Shown here: positions 43,390 to 53,125 of the stretch, piece after piece
Position numbering within the stretch: the first letter of the stretch is position 1
How the letters are laid out: the number at the start of each line of letters is the position of its first letter
Assembly (NCBI RefSeq): GCF_028583425.1
Contig: NC_072795.1
Coordinates: 11,803,001-11,867,000 of the forward strand
Reading direction: 5' to 3'
DNA: 64,000 bases
From: Eublepharis macularius
Taxonomy: Eukaryota > Chordata > Lepidosauria > Squamata > Eublepharidae
Notes under the pieces: model-generated
What the model was told of the DNA's origin: nothing
Databases searched by the model: none
The model's input: only the letters and a program-made list of their open reading frames with translations
Position numbers and translations under genes: made by a program

Positions 43390-43460
43390 CCGCCCCTTAT
43401 CTCGCATTCCAGAGCATGGGAAGCGGAGGGCACAGCGACTCGGCTAATTATGGGCATCTC
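43390..43460 (+). promoter_or_regulatory. Candidate proximal promoter module of the HSPB7-like gene
   Basis: Within 60 bases I see a GATA-type site (CTTATCT, 43396-43402), a TEAD/MCAT-type site (CATTCCA, 43405-43411) and a MEF2-like AT core (CTAATTATG, 43444-43452, one base off consensus). They lie 114-170 bases upstream of the ATG, in a short repeat-free block (about 43200-43560). No TATA box is evident. This is motif reading only. Confidence 0.35.
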
Positions 43461-43565
43461 TCGACTCCTTCCCTGACCCTTCCCCCTCGTCGCATCGCCG
43501 AGGCATCTGCACACACATACCCGACCGACCCGTCCCAGTACAAAGCTGCCACAGTTGCTGGGGCC

Positions 43566-43713
43566 ATGTCTTCCGTCAGCTCCTCATCCACCTTTCGCTC
43601 CGAGCGCATCAGTAGCACCTATAGCCCGGCAGAAACCCATTTCGAACCGCTGTTGGACGCGCCCCATGGGATCTTCACCCCGGGGCGGGCACGAGAGTCA
43701 TACGGATACTCAG
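43566..43713 (+). CDS. HSPB7-like exon 1
   Basis: The ATG sits in GGGGCCATGT. The exon encodes 49 codons rich in Ser, then FEPLLDAPHGIFTPGRARES. The donor is CAG|GTGAGT at 43714, leaving phase 1. The same 12-base donor string recurs at 43950-43961, because a fold-back element (43723-43949) inserted here duplicated its target. Continuing past the first donor meets an in-frame TGA at once, so only the first donor yields this protein. Confidence 0.85.
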
Positions 43714-46700
43714 GTGAGTGAGCTTTAGGTGGGCAGCTGTGTTCGTCTGTAGCAGAAGAACAAGATTTGAGTCCTGCAGCTCCTTAAAGACCGACAAGAT
43801 TTCCAGGATATGAGCTTTGGAGAGTCACACGCCCTTTGTCAGAGATCCCTTTGTCTTGTATCTGAAAATGGGAGCTTTGACTCTCAAAAGCTTATACCCT
43901 GGAAATCTTGCTGGTCTTTAAGGAGCTGCAGGATTTGAATCTTGCTCTTCAGGTGAGTGAGACATGATCAGAGAGGCTGGCTCAGGGAAGCTGGCTCTTT
44001 CTGGCTTACAGATGGAAGTTCTAGGGTTACCAGCCTCCAGGTGATGGCTGGAGATCTCCTGGAATTACAACGCATCTCCAGGCCATAGAGATCAGTTCCC
44101 CTGGAGAAAATGGCTATTTGGGATGATGGACTCTATGGCATTATACCCCAAACCTCACCCTCTCCAGACTTCACCCCCAAAGTCTCCTGGAATTTCCCAG
44201 TCTGGAGCTGGCAACCAGGCCTGATCTGGTGCTGCCCAGGCAAATTCGCTGCTCCTCTAGGGTCTCTTTGTAGCTTATGGGACATCTCCAAAGCACATTA
44301 AGTGACCAAAAGCAGAACAGTGTGCTGCGGTCTGGTTGCCATTTTTCAGGGTAGCCATGGTTATTTCCTTCCTTTTACAACCGGGCCTCTGTGCCTTGGA
44401 TGTGTGGAGGTGATAAGAGTCTCAATCCCGCCCAGAATGCTGAGGATATAATCCAGCTAAACTGCTTCTGCACGCCTCCTTCAAAAGTTCAAGCAGTAAC
44501 TCTCCCCGCAAGACATTTACACAGCTGTGTATGGCCATGGCCCATGAGCACCCGGGACCCCTAGAGTAGTGCCTGCTTTCATAGGTGGGTGGGCTGGCCT
44601 TGCGGCCAAAGGACAATACACCACAGTAAAACCAAAGTATCAGAGGGGAGATTTCCAGAAGGCAAAAGGTTTTTGTTTTCTGCGAATGATCAACTGGCTG
44701 GTATAGGAAATGTACCTTCTCTGACCTTTCACCTCTGCTGCTTCCCACTTGCTTTCAAAGCCCCTTGCTGGGGTCGACGTGCGTCTGTTGCAACTTGACG
44801 GCACATACGCACGCACGCTGGCCTCTCTTGGATCTCCTTTTCATAGGGCCTCCAACTCCGGGTTAGGAAATTCCTCGAGATTATCAAATATTAAAAATTT
44901 GATAATCCATATAATCAGGGCTTTTTTTCTGGGAAAAGAGGTGGTGGAACTCAGTGGGTTGCCCTCGGAGAAAATGGTCACATGGCTGGTGGCCCCGCCC
45001 CCTGATCTCCAGACAGAGGGGAGTTGAGATTGCCCTTCACGGTCAGTCTAAACTCCCCTCTGTTTGGAGATCAGGGGGCGGGGCCACCAGTCATGTGACC
45101 ATTTTCAAGAGGTTCCGGAACTCCGTTCCACTGCGTTCCCGCTGAAAAAAAGCTCTGCATATAATAACAGCACCAAGAATAGTATATGCCAGATATTGGA
45201 AAAATACAGATACACCAACAAAAGAAGAATTGATAGAGAAAATCTTAGAGACGGCGGAACTGGACACACTGACAAAATTAATAAAAGAAAAAAAACAAAC
45301 ATGATGGGAAACAAAAATGGACCCCGCTCTATAGATGGGTTGAACGGAAGTATAACATAGGGACATAACTGTATGTTAGCAAAACACAATTAAATGAATG
45401 AGGAAAGAAAAAAACATACTAGAATTAAAGAAAGTAGACTTACAGTGATAGCAGCTTAGCAAAAAATAATATAACTATGATGGAACTTGTAGAGACGAAA
45501 TGAAATGCGTGGTATGTATTATGTAACCAAAAAACGTAAGGTTTTTGATTAACTCTGCTATCAGAATAAGCTGGAAGTAAAAACTAATTTTAAAAAAAGG
45601 GAATTCCCGGAGATTTGGGAGGGGGGGCAGAGCCTGGAGAGGGCAGGGTTTGGGGAGGGACCTCAACAGGCTATAATGCTGTAGAGTCCACTCATCAAAT
45701 CACTCATTTTCTCCAGGGGAACTGATCTCTGTCGTCTGGAGATCATTTGTCATTCCGTGACATCTCAGTCTGGAGGTTGGCAACTCTAATCCTGGTGTCC
45801 TCTTTACCCCTCTGACTCTCCCCCACACAGGCTCACCTTCAGCTGTGCATCCGTCCCCTCTAGGGAGCAGCAACGTGGTGGCCACTGGAGACAAGTACCA
45901 GGTCCTGGCCGACGTCAGCCAGTTTGAGCCCCACGACATTGTGCTGACCACATACAACTACTGCATTGTCATCCAGGCAGAGAAGGTAAGAAAGCCCAGG
46001 CAGAGCCAGGTGAGGTTTTATTCAGAGAAATCGGACCCCCCCCCCCAAGTTCAACCAGAAGGTGATGAAGCTGGCTGGTGTAGTGGTTAAGAGCGGCAGG
46101 ACTGTAATCAGGAGAGCCAGATTTGATTCCCCATTCCTCCACTTGAAGCCAGTTGGGTGTTGGGCTAGTCACAGCTCTCTGGAGCTCTCTGAGCCCCACC
46201 CACCTCACAGTGTGACTGTTGTGGGGAAAATAATAACACACTTTGTAAACCACTCTGAGTGTGGCATTAAGTTGTCCTGAAGGGTGGTATATAAATCAAA
46301 TGTTGTTATTATTATTATTTCAGCATGATGTCTGTTTTCCTGTTTTTCATTCATTGCCCATGTTAAGAGCCGAAATACACACTCTGCGAATGCACAGCCT
46401 GCAACCTGAAATTTTCAAGAGAAGTGGTGTGGGGAAGGGAATAACAACCACCACCACAACAACACCCCCTCCATTTTTTATGTTGCAATTCCCTCCTCCT
46501 CCACAGATAGGGCCACGTTGAGAATTGGATTATATTGATATCGGTATCTGGTTTCAGGTGGGCAGAAGAGCAAGATTAGGGGGCGGTAGCACCTTAAAGG
46601 CCAACTAGATTTTGTTTGCTTGCCCTACAGGTGGCAGAAGATGGCACCGTCTCCAACACCTTCACCCATAAGTGCCAGTTCCCGGCAGACATGGATCCCT

Positions 46701-46804
46701 TGTCTATCAGCTGCACCCTGAACGACTCTGGCATGTTGGTCATCACGGCCAAACGGCGAGTCCTGACACCACCCCCTTTCTACCGCACTGAGGTCAAGCT
46801 CTAA
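43566..46804 (+). CDS. HSPB7-like small heat-shock protein (candidate HSPB7 ohnolog)
   Basis: Three exons (43566-43713, 45831-45985, 46631-46804; 477 nt) encode 158 residues ending in TAA. The N-terminus MSSVSSSSTFRSER resembles human HSPB7 (MSHRTSSTFRAER). The alpha-crystallin domain starts near residue 68 (GDKYQVLADVSQFEPHDIVL). It carries the HSPB7-type signature DGTVSNTFTHKCQFPADMDP, where HSPB7 has [20 protein letters not shown], and ends FYRTEVKL, where HSPB7 has FRTEIKI. By eye about half of the crystallin-domain residues match recalled human HSPB7, which looks too divergent for a plain ortholog. It lies between FAM131A and CLCN2, whereas HSPB7 itself is linked to CLCNKA/B and FAM131C in human. 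I therefore infer a sister gene from vertebrate genome duplication. Zebrafish hspb12 is a possible named counterpart. HSPB7 proteins are cytosolic chaperones strongly expressed in heart and muscle. Start choice: the frame is open further upstream, with an ATG at 43416, but only 43566 gives an HSPB7-like N-terminus. Confidence 0.9.
43723..43949 (+). mobile_element. Fold-back element D inserted at the HSPB7-like exon 1 donor
   Basis: Head GGTGGGCAGCTGTGTTCGTC, arms GACAAGATTTCCAGGATATG and the inverted TACCCTGGAAATCTTG. CAGGTGAGTGAG at 43711-43722 and 43950-43961 is the exact target duplication and includes the splice donor. Confidence 0.88.
44020..44215. mobile_element. hAT-like MITE E
   Basis: TAGGGTTACCAGCCTCCAGG to GAGCTGGCAACC, in intron 1 of the HSPB7-like gene. 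Confidence 0.8.
44875..45590 (+). mobile_element. L1-type LINE 3' end, split by MITE B
   Basis: The plus strand encodes an L1-like ORF2 tail (ARIVYARYWKNTDTPTKEEL, IEKILETAELDTLTKLI) followed by a 3' UTR. MITE B (44916-45157) interrupts it with an exact CATATAAT duplication. Confidence 0.75.
44916..45157. mobile_element. hAT-like MITE family B
   Basis: CAGGGCTTTTTTTCTGGGAA to CTGAAAAAAAGCTCTG, target duplication CATATAAT exact (44908-44915, 45158-45165), with inverted internal arms. Confidence 0.9.
45592..45790. mobile_element. hAT-like MITE E
   Basis: GGAATTCCCGGAGATTTGGG and TCTCCAGGGGAACTGATCTC, ending GGAGGTTGGCAACTCTA. The left end is truncated against the L1 copy. It lies 40 bases from HSPB7-like exon 2. 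Confidence 0.7.
45831..45985 (+). CDS. HSPB7-like exon 2, first half of alpha-crystallin domain
   Basis: The acceptor is CCCACACAG|GC and the donor GAGAAG|GTAAGA. The exon encodes GSPSAVHPSPLGSSN and then GDKYQVLADVSQFEPHDIVL through IVIQAEK. The break after AEK falls where human HSPB7 has AEK|LAADGT, consistent with a shared intron position. Confidence 0.92.
46072..46322 (+). mobile_element. tRNA-derived SINE
   Basis: CTGGTGTAGTGGTTAAGAGC, GATTTGATTCCCC, CCACCCACCTCACAGTGTGA and tail GGTGGTATATAAATCAAATG with a TTA run. In intron 2 of the HSPB7-like gene. Confidence 0.85.
46553..46611 (+). mobile_element. Fold-back element D fragment beside HSPB7-like exon 3
   Basis: CAGGTGGGCAGAAGAGCAAG, GGTAGCACCTTAAAGGCCAA and CTAGATTT. 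It ends about 19 bases before the exon 3 acceptor. Confidence 0.6.
46631..46804 (+). CDS. HSPB7-like exon 3, crystallin domain end and C-terminus
   Basis: The acceptor is TTGCCCTACAG|GT and the stop TAA at 46802-46804. The exon encodes VAEDGTVSNTFTHKCQFPAD, MDPLSISCTLNDSGMLVITA, KRR and a short tail ending RTEVKL. No IXI motif is present after the domain, as is usual for HSPB7. Confidence 0.93.
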   Translation: MAEDGTVSNTFTHKCQFPADMDPLSISCTLNDSGMLVITAKRRVLTPPPFYRTEVKL

Positions 46805-47185
46805 GCTTCCCCTCAATGGGAAGACACTTTGCCCCAATGCCCCCTCACTTGGAGAGGAATTGGGTGATCCGGCGGCTGTTTCCCCTGTGGGCGGGTGGCG
46901 CTCATTAACAGCACAGTCCATCATGCTCTACTGAGGCACATTGGAACTTCTGGAAGCAGTGCGTGGTGGGTGATACTTCCTTGGAAACTTTTTTAAACCA
47001 CCTATGAAGAAGGGCTACCTGTGGTTGAGGTAGGGATGAAAAATCTGGAGTCTGCCCTTCCTTGGGGCTTGCCATGAGATGCCCTCTCATTGTCCTAGAC
47101 ATGGAAGCCTTAACCAAGGTCTGGGGGGATCCTAGAGTTTGCTCACATACTCCCTGTTTGCAATAAAGATTCTACTTTCACAAGA
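46805..47185 (+). other. 3' UTR of the HSPB7-like gene
   Basis: This is about 380 bases of non-repetitive sequence from the stop to an AATAAA at 47162-47167 and a probable cleavage site about 15-20 bases later. The length fits a compact small heat-shock gene. Confidence 0.75.
47162..47167 (+). promoter_or_regulatory. AATAAA poly(A) signal of the HSPB7-like gene
   Basis: A canonical hexamer 358 bases after the stop codon, followed by T/G-rich sequence. It is the only AATAAA in the interval. Confidence 0.8.
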
Positions 47186-47379
47186 TTTCAAGGACTTGCT
47201 TCCGCTCCATTATTTCTAGTCACTTTCCCTAGCTATTTCTCTCTGTCCTCTTGCAACTGGTAAAGAACGCAAGGTGTGTCTTTTATGGAAAAAGGCTTTC
47301 TGGAAATGTGCAGAGTCAGTGCAGTGTAGTGGTTATTATTATTGTTGTTGTTGATGATGATGATGTTATTTACATTTCT

Positions 47380-47890
47380 AACCCGCCGTTCCCGCAAGCG
47401 GGCTCAGGGCGAGGTACAGCAGTTATAAAAATACAGATATTGAAAACAATTCATAAAACGACAGTTCATCATAAAATCAACAAACAGATAATGACTGTCC
47501 CAAGATGGGGTCAATTCCAGATTCCTGCCCATCAGCATACAGGGGGAGGGAAGCGGACAGATAATGTACTGCAACCTATACGTGGGTCAGCAAACAAATG
47601 GGCACTACATAGCCCCGTGCTGTACCCATATGTTGGGCAGCCGGCCGGTGGACACTGCATAACCCCACACTTAGTGGGAGGCTGGTGGGAGGCTCGGTGA
47701 GGATCTCATGCTGGCCTCAACCATATGCCTGGTGGAACATCTCCGTCTTACAGGCCCGCCGAAATGATAGAAGATCCTGACGGGCCAGGGTGTCCTCAGA
47801 CAGAGAGTTCTACCAGGTTGGGGCCAGGACCAAAAAGGCCCTGGCCCTGGTTGAGGCAACCGAGCCTCCCTGGGGCCAGGGACCACCAGC
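47380..47890. repeat. Unclassified interspersed repeat
   Basis: AAGCGGGCTCAGGGCGAGGT, CATATGCCTGGTGGAACATC and CCTGGGGCCAGGGACCACCA. Same family as 4335 and 24600. Confidence 0.5.
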
Positions 47891-47899
47891 AGATATTTT

Positions 47900-48015
47900 C
47901 CAGCTGTTAGAGTGTTGGACGTGGATCTAGGAAACCCAGGTTCCAATCTCCATGTGGTCATGAATGTCAATGGGTGACCTTGGGTCAGTTCAGCCTACGC
48001 TACCTCACAGGATCG
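47900..48015 (+). mobile_element. SINE fragment
   Basis: TTAGAGTGTTGGACGTGGAT, CAGGTTCCAATC (decayed B-box) and GCTACCTCACAGGATC. Confidence 0.55.
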
Positions 48016-48215
48016 GATTAGAGTTGTCAACTCCAGGCTGAGGTGGAGCCTAGCAAGGACAGAGTTTGGGGAAGGGATGGAGCTCAGCGGGATTGAGGCT
48101 ATAGAGTCTACTGCCTGGAGCTGCCATTTTCTCCAGGGGACTAGATCTTGGTGGTCTGGAGATCAGTTGTAATTCTAGGAGAACTCCAGGCTCCACCTGG
48201 AGGCTGGCAATCCTA
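48016..48215. mobile_element. hAT-like MITE E
   Basis: TAGAGTTGTCAACTCCAGGC to GGAGGCTGGCAATCCTA, with the TCTCCAGGGGACTAGATC centre. Confidence 0.75.
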
Positions 48216-48245
48216 CATCAGCCATGGTAAACCATCTTACACTGA

Positions 48246-48685
48246 GATAGATCAAGATGGGTAGCCATGTTAGTCCGTCTGTCACAGTAGAAAAGAGCAA
48301 GAGTCAAGTAGCACCTCTGAGAGCCAAGTTACAAGTGAGGTCTGACACAGGTTGGACACTTCTCAGCTTCCCTCAAGTTTTGATGGGAAATGTAGGCGTC
48401 CTGGTTTTACAGCTTGGCTCTCCATTACAGCTGCAAGACCAGGACGCCTACATTTCCCATCAAAACTTGAGGGAAGCTGACAAGTGTCCAACCTGCGTCA
48501 GGCGTCACTTGTAGCTTAGCTTTAAGACGAACAAAATTTGTGGTAGGTATAAGCTTTCATGAGCCACAGCTCACTTCTTCAGATACCAGATACAAGAGCT
48601 GAAGAAGTTAACTGTGTCTCACAAAAGCTCCTACCCTACCACAAATTTTGCTTGTCTTATAGGTGCTGCTGGACTCTTGCTCCCA
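48246..48685 (+). mobile_element. Fold-back element F type with a nested MITE
   Basis: Head GGGTAGCCATGTTAGTCCGT, arm AGCTCACTTCTTCAGATACC, end GGTGCTGCTGGACTCTTGCT. The flanks CATCTTACACTGAG and CATCTTACACCGAG form a 13-15-bp target duplication. A MITE like that at 5396 occupies about 48318-48522. Confidence 0.75.
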
Positions 48686-48689
48686 TCTT

Positions 48690-48875
48690 ACACCGAGTCA
48701 GTTTAACAAGCTTGGTACTGTGTACTCTGACTGGCAGTAGCTCTGCAGGGGCTCCAGCCAGGGCCTTTCGCGTAGCCTACTACCTGATCCTTTTTTAAGC
48801 TGGCGGTGCCAAGGATCGATCCTGGGCCCTTCTGCATGCCAAGGAGATGCCCTCCCAGTGAGCCAGGGCCCCTCC
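48690..48875 (-). mobile_element. tRNA-Ala-type SINE
   Basis: Inverted promoter GGATCGATCCTGGGCCC, TGCATGCCAAGGAGATGCCC and AGTGAGCCAGGGCCCCTCCC at the right end. Confidence 0.75.
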
Positions 48876-49004
48876 CCTTGAAGGACGACAAAAACGAAGG
48901 AGGGAAGAATGAAGTTTAAAAGCCACGTCTGGTGATGATGAACTAATTTCTGCCTTATTTGAAGCAATTATGGGCTTCCAATGGCCATACACAAGCCACA
49001 GAGT

Positions 49005-49240
49005 CAGCGTGGTGTAGTGGTTGGATGCTGGAGTAGCATCTGGGAGACGTGGGTTCGAATCCTCACTTCGCTATAGGAGCTTGCTGGGTGCTCTTGGGCC
49101 AGCCATGTACTCTTAGCCTGAGCTACCTCACAGGGTTGTGAAGATGGGACGGAGGCGAGAAGAATGATGTAAGCCGCGTTGTGTTCCCGTTGGGGAGAAA
49201 GGCATGGTTTGAACGAACGAACAAACGAACGAACGAATGA
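49005..49240 (+). mobile_element. tRNA-derived SINE with (GAAC)n tail
   Basis: GGTGTAGTGGTTGGATGCTG, GGTTCGAATCCTC, CTACCTCACAGGGTTGTGAA and GTTGGGGAGAAAGGC. The tail has become a GAAC microsatellite at 49212-49240. Confidence 0.85.
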
Positions 49241-49697
49241 ACTCCTTGGATGAACGGCAGGAGAAAAATGTCCCGGATCAATAACATTCCCAAAGCACCA
49301 AATGAGCTGGAGCTAAACCCCGACCGTGTCCATCGCCCTCCGAAAGGCACAGTGCTTAGTCACAAAAGTAGAAGGGGGAGCATGTAGTTGATTGTGCAGC
49401 TGACTGCAGCTACATGAAGGACCACCTGATGACTCAGGGTGTGAAGGAAACAGGGCTCTGCAGCCACTCAGGGACCCAGTCCAAGCGCATCCTCTCGGGG
49501 GGGGGCACAGAAGGGATTCCTCTCGACCCCCTTTCCCAAAGCTGGATCACAGGTATTGAATTGCATTCCTAGCACATAGCACCAGAGGGAGAGTATGTGA
49601 CAGCTCAGCAAACGCTTGTTGGCATTGTGCTACTGAGATGGAGTCGGTTGCAATAAACGGACATGGGGGCTGGTTTCGGGCACTTTGTCACCCCAAG

Positions 49698-49912
49698 TTA
49701 GGATTGCCAGGTCGGGAAATTCCTGGAAATTTGGGGGGTGGGGGTGGAGCCTGGAGAGGTCAGCGTTTGGGGAGGGGAGGGACCTCAATGGGGTATAGCG
49801 CCACAGAGTGTACCCTCCAAAGCAGCTGTTTTCTCCAGAGGAAGTGATCTCTTTTACCTGGAGATCAGTTGGGATTCCAGGAAATCTCCGGCCACCACCT
49901 GGAGGGTGAATA
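49698..49912. mobile_element. hAT-like MITE E
   Basis: TAGGATTGCCAGGTCGGGAA and TCTCCAGAGGAAGTGATCTC, ending CCACCTGGAGGGTGAATACC. Confidence 0.75.
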
Positions 49913-50360
49913 CCCAAGCCACAAAGGGGCTGTCTCCGAGTAAAGCTGTATCAAAGAAAGGAGAAAACCCCACTGGAGACTAAACAGTGCAACTAAATGC
50001 CTTTTTTTTCAAATTTATAAAGTGCAAGTGCTATAAGTGCGTATCACTAAATGAGTACCCTGTAAAAAATTATGATTAGGGATTACGTGTTGAGTATGAA
50101 ATAATTAATTCTGATTGTATTAAAGTCTAGGGATGTATGTTCAAAGAAGGATATAATGGTCATTGTAAACACTGCACTGCACTAATTTGCACTAGTTTTG
50201 TGATTTACACTTATAGCATTTGCACTTTATAAATTTGGGGTGGGGGGAAATCGTTTAGTTGTACTGCTTTAGTCTCTGGTGGAATTTTCTCCTTTCTTTG
50301 GTACGGCCACCTGGAGGGTGGTAGCCCTATCCCAAGCGAGATATGTCCAGCACCTGCGGG

Positions 50361-50579
50361 TAGGGTTGCCAGCCTCCAGGTAGTGGCTGGAGATCTCCTG
50401 GAATTACAACTGGTCTCCAGGCCACAGAGATCAGTTCACCTGGAGAAAATGGCTACTTTGGGGGGTGGACTCTATGGAATTTTGCCATGTCCAGGTCCTT
50501 TCCCTCCCCAAACCCTACTTTCTCCAGGTTTCGCCCGCCAGATCTCCAGGAATTTCCCAACTTGGAGCTGGCAACCCTA
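50361..50579. mobile_element. hAT-like MITE E, complete
   Basis: TAGGGTTGCCAGCCTCCAGG to GGAGCTGGCAACCCTA. Flanks CCTGCGGG and CCTGCAGG are an 8-bp target duplication with one difference. Confidence 0.88.
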
Positions 50580-50737
50580 CCTGCAGGGCCTGTGGCTTGG
50601 CTGGTAGTGTCACAGGCCCAGTAGGCAATTCTGCTCACCATCCATACAGCTGGGGGCTGGGAGGGAGCCAAGCCCCTGGGGCGGACAGGCGCCCTTCTCC
50701 TCCCCCTGATCCAAGCAGCCACTTCCACGGCCCATTT

Positions 50738-50885
50738 ATTTATTTAAATAATTTATCCCCTGCTTTTCTCTCTCCAGGGGACCTGGAGCAATTTCCATCA
50801 TTCTTCACCTCACCGGAGGCCCCTTGCATCAGATTATCCTGGGTAATAGGGGAGGCTGAGTTTGTGTGACTGGTCCAGGGTTACC
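50738..50885 (-). mobile_element. SINE remnant
   Basis: TTTATTTATTTAAATAATTT, CCCCTGCTTTTCTCTCTCCA and GGGGAGGCTGAGTTTGTGTG resemble the inverted SINE seen at 12243. Confidence 0.45.
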
Positions 50886-50921
50886 CATCAAGCCCCACAG
50901 TAGGATTGCCAGCCTCCAGGT

Positions 50922-51251
50922 GGTTAACAAAAGTCTACATGATTTATGACCTATAGTGCCTTCCTGGCCAGCTATATTGTTGCATTGAATTGCATTGGAC
51001 CGAGTTATTCTGTTTATGGATTCATGTATTTAGCTGTATAGCTGTGGTTATGGACTATTTGTTATACCAGCACTGAGCACTTTTGGGTCTTGTCAGAAAG
51101 ACTGTATGTATTAATAGAACTTTGCATTGTGAATGGATTTTGAATATTGTATGAATTGCATGTAATCTGGCAAATTGTAATTGTATTGAATATATGAGTG
51201 TTCACTTTTGAAGTGGGTGTCGTTAGGTGGTCCTGAATTCTTTTGTTAACT
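50922..51251. mobile_element. Non-autonomous DNA element with GTTAACAAAAG ends
   Basis: GTTAACAAAAG at the left and CTTTTGTTAAC at the right are perfect 11-bp inverted ends. If the TTAA is the target, it is of piggyBac or Kolobok type. It follows a truncated MITE E start (50900-50922). Confidence 0.5.
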
Positions 51252-51277
51252 TACTCTGTCAGGACTCTCCGGTTTCT

Positions 51278-51490
51278 GTAGCCTCCAGGTGGTGGCTGGA
51301 GATCTCCTGGAATTACAACTAATCTCCAGGCCAAAGAGATCAGTTCACCTGGAGAAAAGGGCTGCTTTGGGGGGTAGATTCTATGGAATTACACCATGCT
51401 GAGCTCCCTTCCCTTCCCAAAACCAGCACTCTCCAGGCTTAACCTCAAAATCTCCAGATATTTTCCAACCTGGAGTTGGCAACTCTACCC
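51278..51490. mobile_element. hAT-like MITE E
   Basis: GTAGCCTCCAGGTGGTGGCT to GGAGTTGGCAACTCTA, with the left terminus slightly shortened. Confidence 0.75.
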
Positions 51491-52084
51491 CACAGCAAAG
51501 TAGGGATTTGAACCTGGGTCCCAGTCCAACACTCTAACAACTTCTCTACGCCCAGCAGCTTGTCTGTATGCACGCCATTCTTGCAACTGTATCAGGCCCC
51601 AGTGAAAGCTCTTCTTGAAGATCTTGGTAATTTTGGCAGCCGAGGAGGCGGGCCTTGGCTAAACGCCTTATCAGATCCTGCCTGCGGAGATGCCAGCTGC
51701 TCCTTCCATCTCTGGCCCGCACTAGCCTCCCTCGTCGCTATTTCCCACTCTCTCCTGCTTCCTGTCCACAGGACTCCAGCCTTCTCTTTCGCAGCTGACT
51801 CAGTAAAGAGAACTCCGGAAAAGGAAATTACACCCCAAAACCAAGGAGAAAAGAAAGAAGTGTACGAGCTGGGCTTGGGGGTCGATCCTGTGGTGATACT
51901 AGGCCCGTTTGGGCACACCGCGTTCCTCTCTGTGCAGTACGGAACTTGTCTTTAAGAGGAGGTGTGGAGAAACCTGGGTTTCGCTTTATGGGGAAAAAGC
52001 AAGCCTCCAGAGGGGCATAAAAAGGGTTTTAAAACAGTGTGGCTGGCTTGGGAAATGCCAGAGATTAAATCTGGGTTCTCTTCA

Positions 52085-52175
52085 GTAGAAAGCATAGTTG
52101 TGAATTTCTTGCATTGTGCAGCGGGTTGGACTAGATGACCTGGTGGTCCCTTCCAAGCCTAGCTGTGGTCCCTCC
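52085..52175 (-). mobile_element. CR1-type 3' end fragment
   Basis: TAGTTGTGAATTTCTTGCAT, GGGTTGGACTAGATGACCTG and GTGGTCCCTTCCAAGCC, inverted relative to 4885. Confidence 0.6.
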
Positions 52176-52347
52176 CATTCAAAGGACAGAAATACTCAAA
52201 TTGTGGGGCTGACTAGACCATCCCATGATCTGCTGCATTAGCAAAAGCTCCACCACAGATTCTCATTATTAACGGGGCCAACATTTCACTTTCCCATCGC
52301 AGTGTTTCCTCACCAATAATATGCATGGGGGCAAACTTCCTCAAAAG

Positions 52348-52513
52348 CAGGGCTTTTTTTTCAGGGGGAACACGGTGGAACGGAGTTCCGGCACCTCTTG
52401 AAAATACTTGGCAATAGTGCTCGAAAATAATATTTCAAAGAAACCCGTGTGTTTCTTCCTCTTTTCCCTCTTGAGAGTTCCACCACCTCTTTTCCCAGAA
52501 AAAAAAAACCCTG
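52348..52513. mobile_element. hAT-like MITE family B, internally deleted
   Basis: CAGGGCTTTTTTTTCAGGGG to AGAAAAAAAAAACCCTG, target duplication CTCAAAAG exact (52340-52347, 52514-52521). The middle part is shorter than in other copies. Confidence 0.85.
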
Positions 52514-53125
52514 CTCAAAAGGACTCAGCAAATATGGAGGGCTGGTCCATAGTAGCTGGGTCAGGGGGGGCTACTATTGTCCTGAAAACATGCACCAAAT
52601 TTCATTCCAAAATCTCCATTTTAAGTGTGATTGTATTGCAAACAAGTCAGCATAAATGGCAAAGGATACCGTTCGCTTGGATAAAACTAATCATCTGTGT
52701 TTATAAGGCACACGTTCTATCGAGGATCAGTGGTGGGGCAGGGGGAGGTCATTGGGATCTATCCAAAGCTGGCCAGAGAATGCGCCAGTAAATTGATCCA
52801 AGTTAGCAAGAATTCCGCCGCTCTTTCTGTTTTCTTTTGTGAGGCCTGGGACGCACAGAGCGCTTTTGAACATGTGCCGAGTGTCCCGTGGTTTCCACTG
52901 AACCTGTACATATGGAATGTTGAGGGGGGCTGTCCGCGCTGCCGCGTCTCGCTTCTGACATCAGCAGTTTCACTCGGCATTGCTCCAAACCCTTTACAGA
53001 CTATTCTAATACACAGAGCTCACCATTCCAGGTCTGCCTTCGAGGAAGGCCTGACCCACCCCCGCACCCCACCGCAAAGCTTCTTGATTTAAAAACACCT
53101 GCCCCTTTGATTCTAGATTTCTTTC

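Noticed and set aside
43416-43565. Longer N-terminus for the HSPB7-like protein from an in-frame ATG at 43416
   Set aside because: The upstream residues do not resemble any sHSP, while the 43566 start gives an HSPB7-like N-terminus in good context.
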